From contig BTRK01000002.1 in NCBI GenBank assembly GCA_036245805.1, positions 6,568,689-6,632,688 of the forward strand: a stretch of 64,000 nt of DNA, given 5' to 3'. Below, piece after piece: positions 35,501-46,849 of the stretch. This DNA is from Pristionchus mayeri (taxonomy: Eukaryota; Nematoda; Chromadorea; Rhabditida; Neodiplogasteridae). The notes under the pieces were generated by a model that did no database searches, had not been told where the DNA came from, and was given only the letters and a program-made list of their open reading frames with translations. The translations under genes and the position numbers were made by a program. Position 1 is the stretch's first letter. Each line of letters starts with the position of its first letter.

Positions 35501-36701
35501 GCAACATCACCGAATTGGATGCCTAGTGTCGGATGGTGCCAACAACAACTATGTACCTCGGTTGCACCCATTCTAGTACCAATTTTTTCGGAGTGAATTT
35601 CGAAATCTCTCCTGGCGAAATTTGTTTATACACACGCTCTCTTTCGGTCGCACACCGAAGTTTTCGAAATCCGGAAAGACGATACACATCGCTAATCTTT
35701 CTCGGGGGGGGGGGGTAGAGGATGCGATAAAAAGTGGCCACGAGCGATTACGAAACCTACTCCGCTACCACGGAGTATTATAGGTGCTACTATATGGGAA
35801 CTGCTGTGAAAAATATTAAATCTTGTATTATTTGGTTCAATCTGGTTTTCGAGCGAGTCATTACCGGTAGAAATAGTGTTGCTAATATGATAACACATAC
35901 ATTGAATCCATCTGTCTCGGTTCTTCAGCTTCAGTTAGATTTTCCTCGTTCACTGCATACTTCTCCACGACCCTCACTACGTTGGGATGGTTGACATTAC
36001 GAAGAATGTTCAACTCTCGTCTCAGTTTTAGAGCCTAAAGTTGTCACTATTGAATTATTAATCATTTCAATTAGGTCACGTATGAAGTACAGTATCGCAT
36101 GGAAACATTGGGCTGTGATTGCGCCACCACTGTACAACGAACAAGAACTAGAGTGAATAATCGAGATACATTTTGATAACTTTTTAAAAAAAATAGCCGA
36201 TTCGGGAACTGAGGGCGATAATCCTTTTGTCGATATTGTCAATGAAAAGAAAAACAAAAATTGCAGACTAAGAATCATAAATATCATACAGTATCCTTGT
36301 CCTGGAAAACACGAAGATACTTCTTTATCATAATAGACGGATGTCCGGGACTATCAAACTTCCTGTAAATGCGATACTTTGGCAAATAACAAATGGACTT
36401 TTTGTTTTTTTGACCTTTGACCTTTTTGACCTCACGATTTTTGTTGACATCATTACGCCTAGATTTGTCGAGTCTATAGCGTAACCATGCTCTTCTACGA
36501 GATGCGGAATGTGGATCGGTGTGAAGGGCGCTCCGGGCAAGCGAACCGCTTTGAACTGCTTAATATGATAATAATAATATCCTTTATCTCATCAGACAGT
36601 TGTGCACAGGTGAGGAATTATTGCTTAGTATGCTTATTAATTATGAATTGATTAAACATTAAAATAACTGTTATCAAATAACTCACACGATACACACTCA
36701 T
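29599..36701 (-). CDS. JNK-like pseudokinase KC, complete, element-filled introns
   Basis: Ten minus-strand exons: 36701-36687 (MSVYR), 36555-36422, 36362-36290, 36034-35901, 35498-35363, 35207-35141, 33644-33525, 31266-31130, 31054-30864, 29758-29599. They join in phase to 388 codons and a stop. Landmarks: IHIPHLVEEHGYAIDST (degenerate Gly loop), IMIKKYLRVF (beta-3 lysine), LRRELNILRNVNHPNVVRVV, ITYYCGVPLS, VIHRDLKPDK, LTLVGFSRAR (DFG to GFS), GTDYYMAMEMHVK, VDIWSLATIVCEMVTG, DFIDGTLQLDPRER, ALEHPFVYSNEV. HRD is kept but the metal-binding DFG Asp and TxY are absent, so catalysis is doubtful. Introns hold a mariner (33823-35085), a 2-kb fold-back (31420-33402) and a fold-back with tandem ends (29891-30851). 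No stop or frameshift found, so it is probably expressed or very recently so. The second donor (AAAAG|GTCAAA) is the weakest junction. Confidence 0.82.
29891..30851. mobile_element. Fold-back element with tandem GACAAAACGGCAA ends
   Basis: A 961-bp palindrome. The left end is a run of about a dozen G, then GTGACAAAACGGCAACGACA. The right end is the inverse, ending GTCACCCCTCC. A 9-bp perfect duplication AAATGTTCG flanks it (29882-29890, 30852-30860). CGACAAAACGGCAA units recur inside both arms. It inserted just after the donor of a KC exon. No coding capacity. Confidence 0.85.
31420..33402. mobile_element. 2-kb fold-back element, CATATGAGGCGA ends
   Basis: Left end CATATGAGGCGATTCGCGA; right end is the inverse CGCGATTCGCCTCATATG. 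Inside each end is GCTCTTTCAAACTGCGTCGT, shared with the 50.6-55.9 kb elements. Deeper arms repeat TCTATCTTTTCATAT and GGATCCCTTTTTCTTTGAGC. No transposase. It lies in a KC intron. Confidence 0.75.
33823..35085. mobile_element. Decayed mariner, 1263 bp
   Basis: TA-flanked terminal repeats GGTTGTAACATAAGTTTTGT and inverse. Length is exactly 1263 bp, the same as the element at 59616-60878 whose ends are similar. No intact transposase frame. In the KC intron following the catalytic-loop exon. Confidence 0.75.
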
Positions 36702-37300
36702 TCTCAGTCAGTTAGTTTGGTGTGCCGCTGTGAGTGAAACTGGGCGAAAATGAGGCTGATAAGATGTGAGGGGTGTGACACAGGAATGGAAAGAAGGTAG
36801 GAGGAGATGGCGGCTTATCTGCGGAGGTCAGAATTATGAAAGTGTTGTCGGTGATTGTTGTGATTGGTGATTGTTGTTGGTGTGTTGTCGATAGTGAATG
36901 ATTTAAACTTTCAAATTTCAAAGGGTTGTAGGTTTTCACACCTACATTCGAGGATTTATCGCATCGACAAACCAAACGAGCAGAGCTGAACATCACGCAT
37001 TGCATTCAAATTGAACGCTATTGCAATCAAGGCGTCGAAACATATTCATTATTGAACTCAATCGATTACTTATGCAGCGCTGTTTAGAGGCAGTAAATTC
37101 GAAATTATTCTTAAATGCTCGAGTGCCACACCGCTTGCCGGCACTGGCGTTGATAAGCAGACACTGACACCGACGGAGAGGGGAATAACTGAGAGGGAAG
37201 GGTACCGTCGAGAACACACTTCTGTCAAGGATTGGAGAATTTTGAAATCATTTACAATCAAAAATCTAGGGTTTATTACATTTTGTCAATTCTTGGATTT
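36702..37300 (-). promoter_or_regulatory. KC upstream region
   Basis: About 600 bp between the KC start and a mariner. It holds GTTGATAAGCAG at about 37149 (GATA type, opposite orientation to the KD/KE blocks). It is duplicated, inverted, at about 48809-49407, where it drives only an orphan exon 1 (49408-49422, MSVYR). Confidence 0.4.
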
Positions 37301-37322
37301 AATTTCTTGATTAGTTGAAGTA

Positions 37323-38559
37323 TTGGGGTGTCCGGAAAGTTCGTATAATTTTTGTTTTTATTTTTTATTCAATGCTTTACAATTCTCAGTGACCAATGTA
37401 TGCCCCCTTCTTTCTCACTACCTCTCTCCAGCGATTGGGCAGGGTCTCGATTCCTCTCTTTCAGAATGCGGGTTTCTTCGAGACCGCCCAGTTCACGAAA
37501 GCCCTCACAACTTCATCTCGATTCTTGAACTTCTTTCCTTTGCAGAAGTCAGAGAGAGAGCGGAAGCAGTGGTAGTCGCATGGGGAGAGATCCGGGGAAT
37601 ACGGTGGATGGGGAATCCTCTCGATCTTCAGCTCGTCCATTTTCTTCTGGGTCATCTTCGCTCGATGTGGGCGAGCATTGCCTATCAGAAGAAGAATTTT
37701 GCCCTGGTTCAGGAGTCTGGGAGGGACTCTGATCGCGACATCTTCCAGTTGTTCAGAGAAGAGGTCGGCATTGATGCTGGTGCCAGGGGCGAGGATCTCC
37801 CAGTAGATGGGACCGAGCACTGAGAAGAAGAAGCAGAGGAGTTCCTTCTTTCCGTGCTCATCCTTCTTCGGGACGGGCGTGGGCTTCTCATCTGCATCCA
37901 CCCATTGCTGTCTCCTCACAGGGTTATCGTACGTGATCCACTTCTCATCTGTAGCGATGATGGAATTGACCCATCGAAGATTGGATCTACGATGGAGTAA
38001 TTCCCGACAGACGAACACGATTTTTCAGCTGTTCGGGGGAGAGGTCATGGGGAATCACTTGTGGGAGTTTCGGCTTCTTCCCAGATCGATGGAGGATATC
38101 GGACACCGTTGATCTGGGAGTACCAGTATCCTTCTTCAACTCACGCACACTGGCCATGGGCTTGCTCTTCAGTGTGCGGAGAACGAGAGGCTGATCGAGG
38201 GAGGGAGGGCGTCCAGAGCGGGGTTGATCATCGAGACCAAACTCCCCTTTCTTGAAGCGGGAGAACCACTTATAGCAGAAGGGTATGGAGGGGGCGTCAG
38301 CTCCTTCCGACTGGGCCAGGGCAGAGTGGGCCTCCTTCACGGATCGGCCAAGACTGTAGATGAAGTAAAACTGCTCGGAGGTAGAGATGGGAGTCCATCA
38401 CAATAATCAATGTAGCAACTAGGAGACTGATTAAATCCTCTCACTACTCAACGTCAGAATGATGCAATACATTGTTGACAAACAGATTGCGCAATCACTG
38501 CATTTGATCGCGAACTGACTTTTTTCCGAAGCATTATACGAACTTTCCGGACACCCCAA
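37323..38559 (-). mobile_element. Mariner, near full length (left arm)
   Basis: A 1237-bp element with TTGGGGTGTCCGGAAAGTTC terminal repeats and TA target sites. It is the mirror image of 47550-48786. Transposase on the minus strand. Confidence 0.9.
37461..38400 (-). pseudogene. Mariner transposase, frameshifted (left arm)
   Basis: A 2-nt loss near 38355 shifts the N-terminus relative to the copy at 25469. A second shift near 38010 separates the DNA-binding half (KEAHSALAQSEGADAPSIPF to GITPS) from the catalytic half (IIATDEKWITYDN ... CDYHCF). The first catalytic Asp (TDEKW) and the last (PSD-type, CDYHCF) are present, but the second motif reads IGNARPH where mariners have DNARPH. Inactive. 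Confidence 0.85.
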
Positions 38560-39259
38560 TATATTTAATTATTCATATTGAAATTCACTTTTGCATGCAA
38601 ATTCACTGACTGACATGCCAAATGTATACGTGTGTACAATGTATAAGTTTTCATATTTAAATGTTATTTCAATACGTTTGAAGTAATCACAATTTAGCTA
38701 AATAATTTCACCATTTAGTAGTTATATTGCCGAATAGCCATTTGAACTAAAATTTACGAAAAACTTCACTAACATATGGTACCGAATCTATAAGTAGTGA
38801 AACATGATGATTATAAAAATATCTAAAAATTGACAAAATAACAGTGCATGCTTTTCGACCGAGACATAAAGAGAATCGTAATTTGTTGGGAGGATTTGGT
38901 TCATGCATCTCGTTCCTGATGTGGTTACGCAGCATGCCAATTGCGGCTACTTCCGAACCATGTATACTCTCCCTCGGTGGAGTCAACGAATGTGTGCGCC
39001 AAGGATTGCATTTCTCAAATCAATTACAACAATATTAACCAAGCTTTATAACAATATTGTTCAATTATCAGTTTTCGGATAATACTCATACAAAATTTTC
39101 TTATCAATGCGAAAACTATGTTAATTTGAACTTGAACTGAATACTGAATACAATCTTTTAAGAGTGATGGAGTGACGCGTTCATGTTTTCCATGTTCTTG
39201 AAGGAGGCCTACGGCGGGGTTGCTTTTGCATCTCGTTCGAGATGTGGTTCAGCAGCATG

Positions 39260-40689
39260 TCAATTGCTGCTGAACGGCAGACTCCTCGTGCGGTCTCTCG
39301 GCACCACGGCGGTTTCAATGAATGGATGCGCCTGAGCTTCCCCAGCGGTCATTCTACAAAATGTGCAAAACATCAATGAATTATGGGTAATTTTCGAATA
39401 TCAAAACACTTCACATATCTCAATCAAATTCACTAACCGAGCTCTGGATTTTTGTTGGAGTGTACGGTCGATGAAATCGAGCAGTTTGGGCTCGTTATCG
39501 ATGTCTTGAAGAGTGATGCTTCTGTTCGATCCCATCATCTCCTTCAACAACATGCAAAAGTCGGGAACTCTCTTCGACTTATTCGATTCACCGCTGATAT
39601 TTGACGGGTTCAGCATCTGAACATTGAATTAAGATTTCGGACTATTAGCATACAATTAAGATTTCGAATTATTAGCATATCAATTTTTTTAATTTGGAAA
39701 AATATAAAAAGCGATATAATTTACCATCTGAATGACTTCGTCATCTACAGGTTCGCAGTACTCGATCATTTGCTTCTTCACCTCCTTCCCATCGTTTCTC
39801 CAAGTGAATAGTTTGGTTCCAGTAAGCATCTCACATAGCACCACTGCTAGAGACCAGATGTCCACTGAACGATTGTTGATTTAGCATACACTTTATGTTT
39901 CAGATCCCTCATTGCGTCGGAACTCGAAGGTGCAAGGGCAGGTACAGTTTCGAAATCGGTCGGCACTACAGTAAAAACAATCTTTTCAATGACTGCAGCG
40001 AAAATAATTCTAAGCGAAAACAGTCCCAACGATTTTGAAATAAACCCAAAAATGCGCAAGCGACAATGAATAATTTTGTAAAACAACACTTATTATCGTA
40101 TTAGAAGATGGAATGCAAATAGTCAACGAACCCTTCTCATCATATGCCCTCTTCATTTCGACTTGCATCTCAATGGCCATGTAGAAAACATTGCCTACCT
40201 TCACTGTGGCCGCACTAGATCCCTCAACCTTGCGCGCTTTGCTGAAACCTGAAATATAACATTTATCTAATTATTAATGTGACAGGCAGGAACATGCCTA
40301 GCAGCGTCAGTTGCTCATTCGCTTTACTTATGCACATGCTGTCAGGGTTGAGATCGCGATGAAATACCTGCAGTATCGAAGTGTATTCTCCGAGAAGATC
40401 ACATGTTCAATTAGGTATGGTTTGTTTTATTTGTGACTAGCACGGTGGTGCCCCCCGTGCTAGCGGAGTAGGTTTCGCAAGAGTAGATTTCACAATCACT
40501 CGTTTCGAAACTTGTTGACGCGCGATCTCTCTCCCTCCACGTTTCGTAATCATTTCGCAATCCGGACAGACGCGTCACACAACTCTTTATATTTAGGAAT
40601 AAATAATTGTGTATTCCTTACGCCCAACGAATGGATGCACTCCAGTCCACTCAACGCTTCTCTAATCCATATCTTGACATAATGATAAC
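39260..40689 (-). pseudogene. JNK-like kinase KB, N-lobe missing (left arm)
   Basis: Mirror copy of 45420-46849; see that entry for domains. The minus-strand order KA, KB, KC shows a tandem array before the inverted duplication. Between KB and KC lie the mariner and about 0.7 kb of repeat-free sequence. Confidence 0.75.
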
Positions 40690-41017
40690 GCCTCAAATTT
40701 AGCATAATACACGATAATTAACATAATTTTCCGTACATGCATGCTGCCACTTTGAATGATACATTTTTTTGATACATGTCTCCTTACAAATTATTTGTTG
40801 AAAACGAAAATATCACAGATATTAAAATGTTTATGTGTACAGAATTGTCATCTCTGAATTAATTCTGAGGGACGGGAAAGAAGAAATTACAATGCATCCA
40901 CGATAAATTTGCATAAAGTAGTAGTATGGAATATGTTGTTAATAACATAATTTCGTGGTCTTCATTGTTCCTGAATTGTTTAGATCGTTGAATCATACTA
41001 TCGTAACGCACTCCGAT

Positions 41018-42264
41018 TTACAACGCCTCGAGTTGTGGAACAGTCATGTCTTCGATTTTGAGCTCGTTCATGTTGTTTGTTTTTGCCCATGGCATCTGGA
41101 TAGCCAGAAAAGGCTGCGTGAGAGCGACTTCCGCTGCGATCCTGCAAATTATCGCTAAGGAAATGCAAATATTTATTTATTGTTTACGTTTTAATTCCAA
41201 AAACAATCATATCTGACACTGGAGAACAAAATGCATGCAAATCTCGCAATCATATTCCAAAATGAAAACACACCTGCGTTCGGGGTCAAACTGCAGCGTC
41301 TTGTCTAGAAAACTTCGCAACGCCTCTTCGTTCTCGGTTATATCAGAAGGCCTGATGCCTCGTCCATGAATCAATTTAGCACGAATAATTTCAATGAGGT
41401 CCTGAATTGATTTTTGTATTTAATTTTATACTTGTGTGCTTATAAAAGCAAACCTTTCTCTCATGTTGTTTGGAATATTCCGCGAGAGCTCGTCTGTCCA
41501 ATTTACCTAGAACACGTGCGTTTGATTCATGAATATTCGATGCTAAGCTAACACTGACGCAAATGCAAAGTTTTTACTTTATCGAGAACTCGTTGATCGA
41601 CGTGACCGCAGTAATCGATTTGTTGTTTGATAGAGTTGCTAATTCGCTTGCCCTCGAACATAACTTGTCCAGTGATGACCTCGAAAAGAATCGTTGCCAT
41701 ACTCCAGATGTCCACTGAAAACAGGCTTGTCGTTTCAACCCTACAATATACGTTCAAAAGTCGATTACAAACTATTGTGATGTGATTACCCTTGTGGTCG
41801 TACTGGAAATCCCATTCTACCAACTCTTCCATGGGCATGTATGGTTGCCCCTCTCATGCGCATTATGTTGATGTGCGTCTGAAGTGTAGATTGTGCAAAA
41901 ATACAATAAAAGACGTCCATGTTTTCAATAAATGATTTTGTATATTGAAAATTGTAAAGATAAATGCGTATTTTAATTGTCAAAACATAATATTACTTTC
42001 ATTGCTTTTCAGCTGAACTTGTTGTTCTAAAGCCATATATCACGGCGTTCCCCTATCAGAGGTCATATTGTTGTTGCGGTTCATCACTCGAGCCTTTCCG
42101 AAACCTACAATTTGCGGTTTCCGCAATCACTATTTGTATGCTCCAGATACCGAATTCTCTGAAACTTACCTGACATATAATATTGAAAAAAAATCACCAA
42201 TCAATGTTAGTTTCTTGTCCTCATCGATACAAAGATTCCTTGGATTAAGATCGCGATGAATTTC
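41018..42264 (-). pseudogene. JNK-like kinase KA, 5'-truncated (left arm)
   Basis: Mirror copy of 43845-45091, including the in-frame TGA. The upstream (N-lobe) side is cut by a mariner end at 42274 and then by the palindrome centre. Confidence 0.75.
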
Positions 42265-42273
42265 CTTCAATTA

Positions 42274-42534
42274 TTGGGGTGTTCCAAAAGTTCGTCGATT
42301 TTTTTCCAACAATTATTTCTTTGAAGTGATGATTGTCACTGACTAATAGTACATAACATTGATTGGGGCAATCGGTGTTCTTCAATTTCCGCCCTACATA
42401 TATAAGAAATTTCAAGTTTTCTCAAAAATGACCAAACGTCAAATTCTTTCCTATGAAGAGACAGAACTCATTTGATAATGCCTAGTTACTTTGTAGTTGC
42501 CAACTAGCTTACTGGACGTATCCTGGCCCTCTGA
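42274..42534. mobile_element. One end of a mariner-like element (left arm)
   Basis: TTGGGGTGTTCCAAAAGTTC follows TA at 42272-42273. The element is cut after about 260 bp by a different repeat. Mirror at 43575-43835. It lies 8 bp from the acceptor of the KA catalytic-loop exon. The terminal repeat matches the one at 53172 but the inner sequences differ, as opposite ends of one element would. Confidence 0.65.
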
Positions 42535-43092
42535 ATCGCGCTGTATATTTATTACAAGACTCAAATTTTCAACGTGTTTTTAAAATTTTCATAGATTTCG
42601 ATTCTAACAATGGTTCCAAACGAGAATTGATAATGTATAATGAATTTACATTACAAAGTTACTATATAAAGAAATATCGTAACGTCTGTCTGTCCGTCCG
42701 TCTGTCCGTCTGTCCGTCTGTCTGTCACGCCTTTTCTTCAAATCGCTATAATTCGCCTCAAAATCATCGTAAAAGGTTAGGACCTTGACCGTTGGTGACT
42801 ACTTGATGAGAGCTTTCAATATTTGATCTTCGAACTTTGAGCTTTGATCTTTTTCTTCAAATCGCTCTAACTCGGCTCAAAATCATCCTACAACGCTACG
42901 ACCATGACCGTTAGCATCCTCACGACGAACAATTTCAGTACATTTTACCAAATCGCAGAAAACTCAAATGCACCCCGTGCATCACCCACCACATCATCCT
43001 AACCTGCTCTCACCCCCCGCAGCGTAAGCGTTGTGAAAGGCTCGTGATGCCAAGGGTGATTGGAAAAAGTTGGGATGGGGCGAAGCCCGGGA
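42535..43092. repeat. Dispersed repeat with TGTCTGTCCGTC microsatellite and hairpin end
   Basis: Begins ATCGCGCTGTATATTTATTA, carries the TGTC/CGTC microsatellite, the block TCTTCAAATCGCTATAATTC repeated with variation, and ends in CACCCCCCGCAGCGTAAGCG then a GGGGCGAAGCCC hairpin. Copies: inverted 43097-43574, plus 53796-54361, and a degenerate end at about 63885-63985. The element class is unclear. Confidence 0.75.
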
Positions 43093-43096
43093 TGGG
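43021..43096. repeat. Palindrome spacer (76 bp)
   Basis: The unpaired centre is the end of a dispersed repeat (see 53796-54361), including AAAGTTGGGATGGGGCGAAG, itself prone to hairpin formation. Confidence 0.85.
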
Positions 43097-43574
43097 GCGG
43101 GGGGTGAGAGCAGGTTAGGATGATGTGGTGGGTGATGCACGGGGTGCATTTGAGTTTTCTGCGATTTGGTAAAATGTACTGAAATTGTTCGTCGTGAGGA
43201 TGCTAACGGTCATGGTCGTAGCGTTGTAGGATGATTTTGAGCCGAGTTAGAGCGATTTGAAGAAAAAGATCAAAGCTCAAAGTTCGAAGATCAAATATTG
43301 AAAGCTCTCATCAAGTAGTCACCAACGGTCAAGGTCCTAACCTTTTACGATGATTTTGAGGCGAATTATAGCGATTTGAAGAAAAGGCGTGACAGACAGA
43401 CGGACAGACGGACGGACAGACAGACGTTACGATATTTCTTTATATAGTAACTTTGTAATGTAAATTCATTATACATTATCAATTCTCGTTTGGAACCATT
43501 GTTAGAATCGAAATCTATGAACATTTTAAAAACACGTTGAAAATTTGAGTCTTGTAATAAATATACAGCGCGAT

Positions 43575-43835
43575 TCAGAGGGCCAGGATACGTCCAGTAA
43601 GCTAGTTGGCAACTACAAAGTAACTATGCATTATCAAATGAGTTCTGTCTCTTCATAGGAAAGAATTTGACGTTTGGTCATTTTTGAGAAAACTTGAAAT
43701 TTCTTATATATGTAGGGCGGAAATTGAAGAACACCGATTGCCCCAATCAATGTTATGTACTATTAGTCAGTGACAATCATCACTTCAAAGAAATAATTGT
43801 TGGAAAAAAATCGACGAACTTTTGGAACACCCCAA
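43575..43835. mobile_element. One end of a mariner-like element (right arm)
   Basis: Mirror of 42274-42534, ending GAACACCCCAA then TA. Confidence 0.65.
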
Positions 43836-43844
43836 TAATTGAAG

Positions 43845-45091
43845 GAAATTCATCGCGATCTTAATCCAAGGAATCTTTGTATCGATGAGGACAAGAAACT
43901 AACATTGATTGGTGATTTTTTTTCAATATTATATGTCAGGTAAGTTTCAGAGAATTCGGTATCTGGAGCATACAAATAGTGATTGCGGAAACCGCAAATT
44001 GTAGGTTTCGGAAAGGCTCGAGTGATGAACCGCAACAACAATATGACCTCTGATAGGGGAACGCCGTGATATATGGCTTTAGAACAACAAGTTCAGCTGA
44101 AAAGCAATGAAAGTAATATTATGTTTTGACAATTAAAATACGCATTTATCTTTACAATTTTCAATATACAAAATCATTTATTGAAAACATGGACGTCTTT
44201 TATTGTATTTTTGCACAATCTACACTTCAGACGCACATCAACATAATGCGCATGAGAGGGGCAACCATACATGCCCATGGAAGAGTTGGTAGAATGGGAT
44301 TTCCAGTACGACCACAAGGGTAATCACATCACAATAGTTTGTAATCGACTTTTGAACGTATATTGTAGGGTTGAAACGACAAGCCTGTTTTCAGTGGACA
44401 TCTGGAGTATGGCAACGATTCTTTTCGAGGTCATCACTGGACAAGTTATGTTCGAGGGCAAGCGAATTAGCAACTCTATCAAACAACAAATCGATTACTG
44501 CGGTCACGTCGATCAACGAGTTCTCGATAAAGTAAAAACTTTGCATTTGCGTCAGTGTTAGCTTAGCATCGAATATTCATGAATCAAACGCACGTGTTCT
44601 AGGTAAATTGGACAGACGAGCTCTCGCGGAATATTCCAAACAACATGAGAGAAAGGTTTGCTTTTATAAGCACACAAGTATAAAATTAAATACAAAAATC
44701 AATTCAGGACCTCATTGAAATTATTCGTGCTAAATTGATTCATGGACGAGGCATCAGGCCTTCTGATATAACCGAGAACGAAGAGGCGTTGCGAAGTTTT
44801 CTAGACAAGACGCTGCAGTTTGACCCCGAACGCAGGTGTGTTTTCATTTTGGAATATGATTGCGAGATTTGCATGCATTTTGTTCTCCAGTGTCAGATAT
44901 GATTGTTTTTGGAATTAAAACGTAAACAATAAATAAATATTTGCATTTCCTTAGCGATAATTTGCAGGATCGCAGCGGAAGTCGCTCTCACGCAGCCTTT
45001 TCTGGCTATCCAGATGCCATGGGCAAAAACAAACAACATGAACGAGCTCAAAATCGAAGACATGACTGTTCCACAACTCGAGGCGTTGTAA
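43845..45091 (+). pseudogene. JNK-like kinase KA, 5'-truncated (right arm)
   Basis: Exons: 43845-43911 (EIHRDLNPRNLCIDEDKKLT), from 44005 (GFGKARVMNRNNNMTSDRG then an in-frame TGA before YMALEQQVQL), up to 44319 (YMPMEELVEWDFQYDHK, apparently a second version of the same segment), 44395-44531 (VDIWSMATILFEVITGQVMF), about 44603-44656, 44709-44835 (SFLDKTLQFDPER), 44968-45091 (LTQPFLAIQMPW, stop). HRD is kept and DFG is GFG. No N-lobe: the gene starts at the catalytic-loop exon right after a mariner end. The TGA may lie in skipped sequence if the second YM exon is used, and the phase around 44603 is unclear. With no promoter or N-lobe it is almost surely non-functional. Confidence 0.78.
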
Positions 45092-45419
45092 ATCGGAGTG
45101 CGTTACGATAGTATGATTCAACGATCTAAACAATTCAGGAACAATGAAGACCACGAAATTATGTTATTAACAACATATTCCATACTACTACTTTATGCAA
45201 ATTTATCGTGGATGCATTGTAATTTCTTCTTTCCCGTCCCTCAGAATTAATTCAGAGATGACAATTCTGTACACATAAACATTTTAATATCTGTGATATT
45301 TTCGTTTTCAACAAATAATTTGTAAGGAGACATGTATCAAAAAAATGTATCATTCAAAGTGGCAGCATGCATGTACGGAAAATTATGTTAATTATCGTGT
45401 ATTATGCTAAATTTGAGGC

Positions 45420-46849
45420 GTTATCATTATGTCAAGATATGGATTAGAGAAGCGTTGAGTGGACTGGAGTGCATCCATTCGTTGGGCGTAAGGAATACAC
45501 AATTATTTATTCCTAAATATAAAGAGTTGTGTGACGCGTCTGTCCGGATTGCGAAATGATTACGAAACGTGGAGGGAGAGAGATCGCGCGTCAACAAGTT
45601 TCGAAACGAGTGATTGTGAAATCTACTCTTGCGAAACCTACTCCGCTAGCACGGGGGGCACCACCGTGCTAGTCACAAATAAAACAAACCATACCTAATT
45701 GAACATGTGATCTTCTCGGAGAATACACTTCGATACTGCAGGTATTTCATCGCGATCTCAACCCTGACAGCATGTGCATAAGTAAAGCGAATGAGCAACT
45801 GACGCTGCTAGGCATGTTCCTGCCTGTCACATTAATAATTAGATAAATGTTATATTTCAGGTTTCAGCAAAGCGCGCAAGGTTGAGGGATCTAGTGCGGC
45901 CACAGTGAAGGTAGGCAATGTTTTCTACATGGCCATTGAGATGCAAGTCGAAATGAAGAGGGCATATGATGAGAAGGGTTCGTTGACTATTTGCATTCCA
46001 TCTTCTAATACGATAATAAGTGTTGTTTTACAAAATTATTCATTGTCGCTTGCGCATTTTTGGGTTTATTTCAAAATCGTTGGGACTGTTTTCGCTTAGA
46101 ATTATTTTCGCTGCAGTCATTGAAAAGATTGTTTTTACTGTAGTGCCGACCGATTTCGAAACTGTACCTGCCCTTGCACCTTCGAGTTCCGACGCAATGA
46201 GGGATCTGAAACATAAAGTGTATGCTAAATCAACAATCGTTCAGTGGACATCTGGTCTCTAGCAGTGGTGCTATGTGAGATGCTTACTGGAACCAAACTA
46301 TTCACTTGGAGAAACGATGGGAAGGAGGTGAAGAAGCAAATGATCGAGTACTGCGAACCTGTAGATGACGAAGTCATTCAGATGGTAAATTATATCGCTT
46401 TTTATATTTTTCCAAATTAAAAAAATTGATATGCTAATAATTCGAAATCTTAATTGTATGCTAATAGTCCGAAATCTTAATTCAATGTTCAGATGCTGAA
46501 CCCGTCAAATATCAGCGGTGAATCGAATAAGTCGAAGAGAGTTCCCGACTTTTGCATGTTGTTGAAGGAGATGATGGGATCGAACAGAAGCATCACTCTT
46601 CAAGACATCGATAACGAGCCCAAACTGCTCGATTTCATCGACCGTACACTCCAACAAAAATCCAGAGCTCGGTTAGTGAATTTGATTGAGATATGTGAAG
46701 TGTTTTGATATTCGAAAATTACCCATAATTCATTGATGTTTTGCACATTTTGTAGAATGACCGCTGGGGAAGCTCAGGCGCATCCATTCATTGAAACCGC
46801 CGTGGTGCCGAGAGACCGCACGAGGAGTCTGCCGTTCAGCAGCAATTGA
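45420..46849 (+). pseudogene. JNK-like kinase KB, N-lobe missing (right arm)
   Basis: From about 45420: VKIWIREALSGLECIHSLG (to 45487), 45742-45811 (VFHRDLNPDSMCIS, LTLLG), 45861-45977 (FSKARKVEGSS ... VFYMAIEMQVEMKRAYDEK), 46245-46384 (VDIWSLAVVLCEMLTG), 46493-46671 (ending FIDRTLQQKSRAR), 46756-46849 (MTAGEAQAHPFIETAVVPRD, stop). All these junctions keep phase. The intron after 45811 starts with GC instead of GT. HRD kept, DFG is GFS, no TxY. There is no room for an N-lobe: KA stops only about 330 bp upstream. So it is either a fragment or the remains of a KA-KB fusion event. The preserved C-lobe frame suggests recent loss. Confidence 0.78.

Larger units (their letters stand above)
36605..43020. 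repeat. Left arm of 12.9-kb palindrome
   Basis: Every feature here returns inverted at 43097-49504. Outside the centre, paired positions sum to 86109. Inside the TGTC microsatellite they sum to 86117, because the left arm has one extra 8-bp unit at 42688-42724. I noticed only two substitutions (36724/49385 and 42482/43627) where I compared. The left breakpoint is in KC intron 1. Confidence 0.95.

Noticed and set aside
42688..42724. CRISPR-like or satellite array from TGTC/CGTC repeats
   Set aside because: It is a 4-bp microsatellite within a dispersed repeat, with no spacers, in a eukaryotic genome.
42535..43092. Helitron call from the GGGGCGAAGCCC terminal hairpin
   Set aside because: The hairpin is suggestive but I see neither a CTRR end with A/T insertion site nor a 5' TC start, so it is left as an unclassified repeat.
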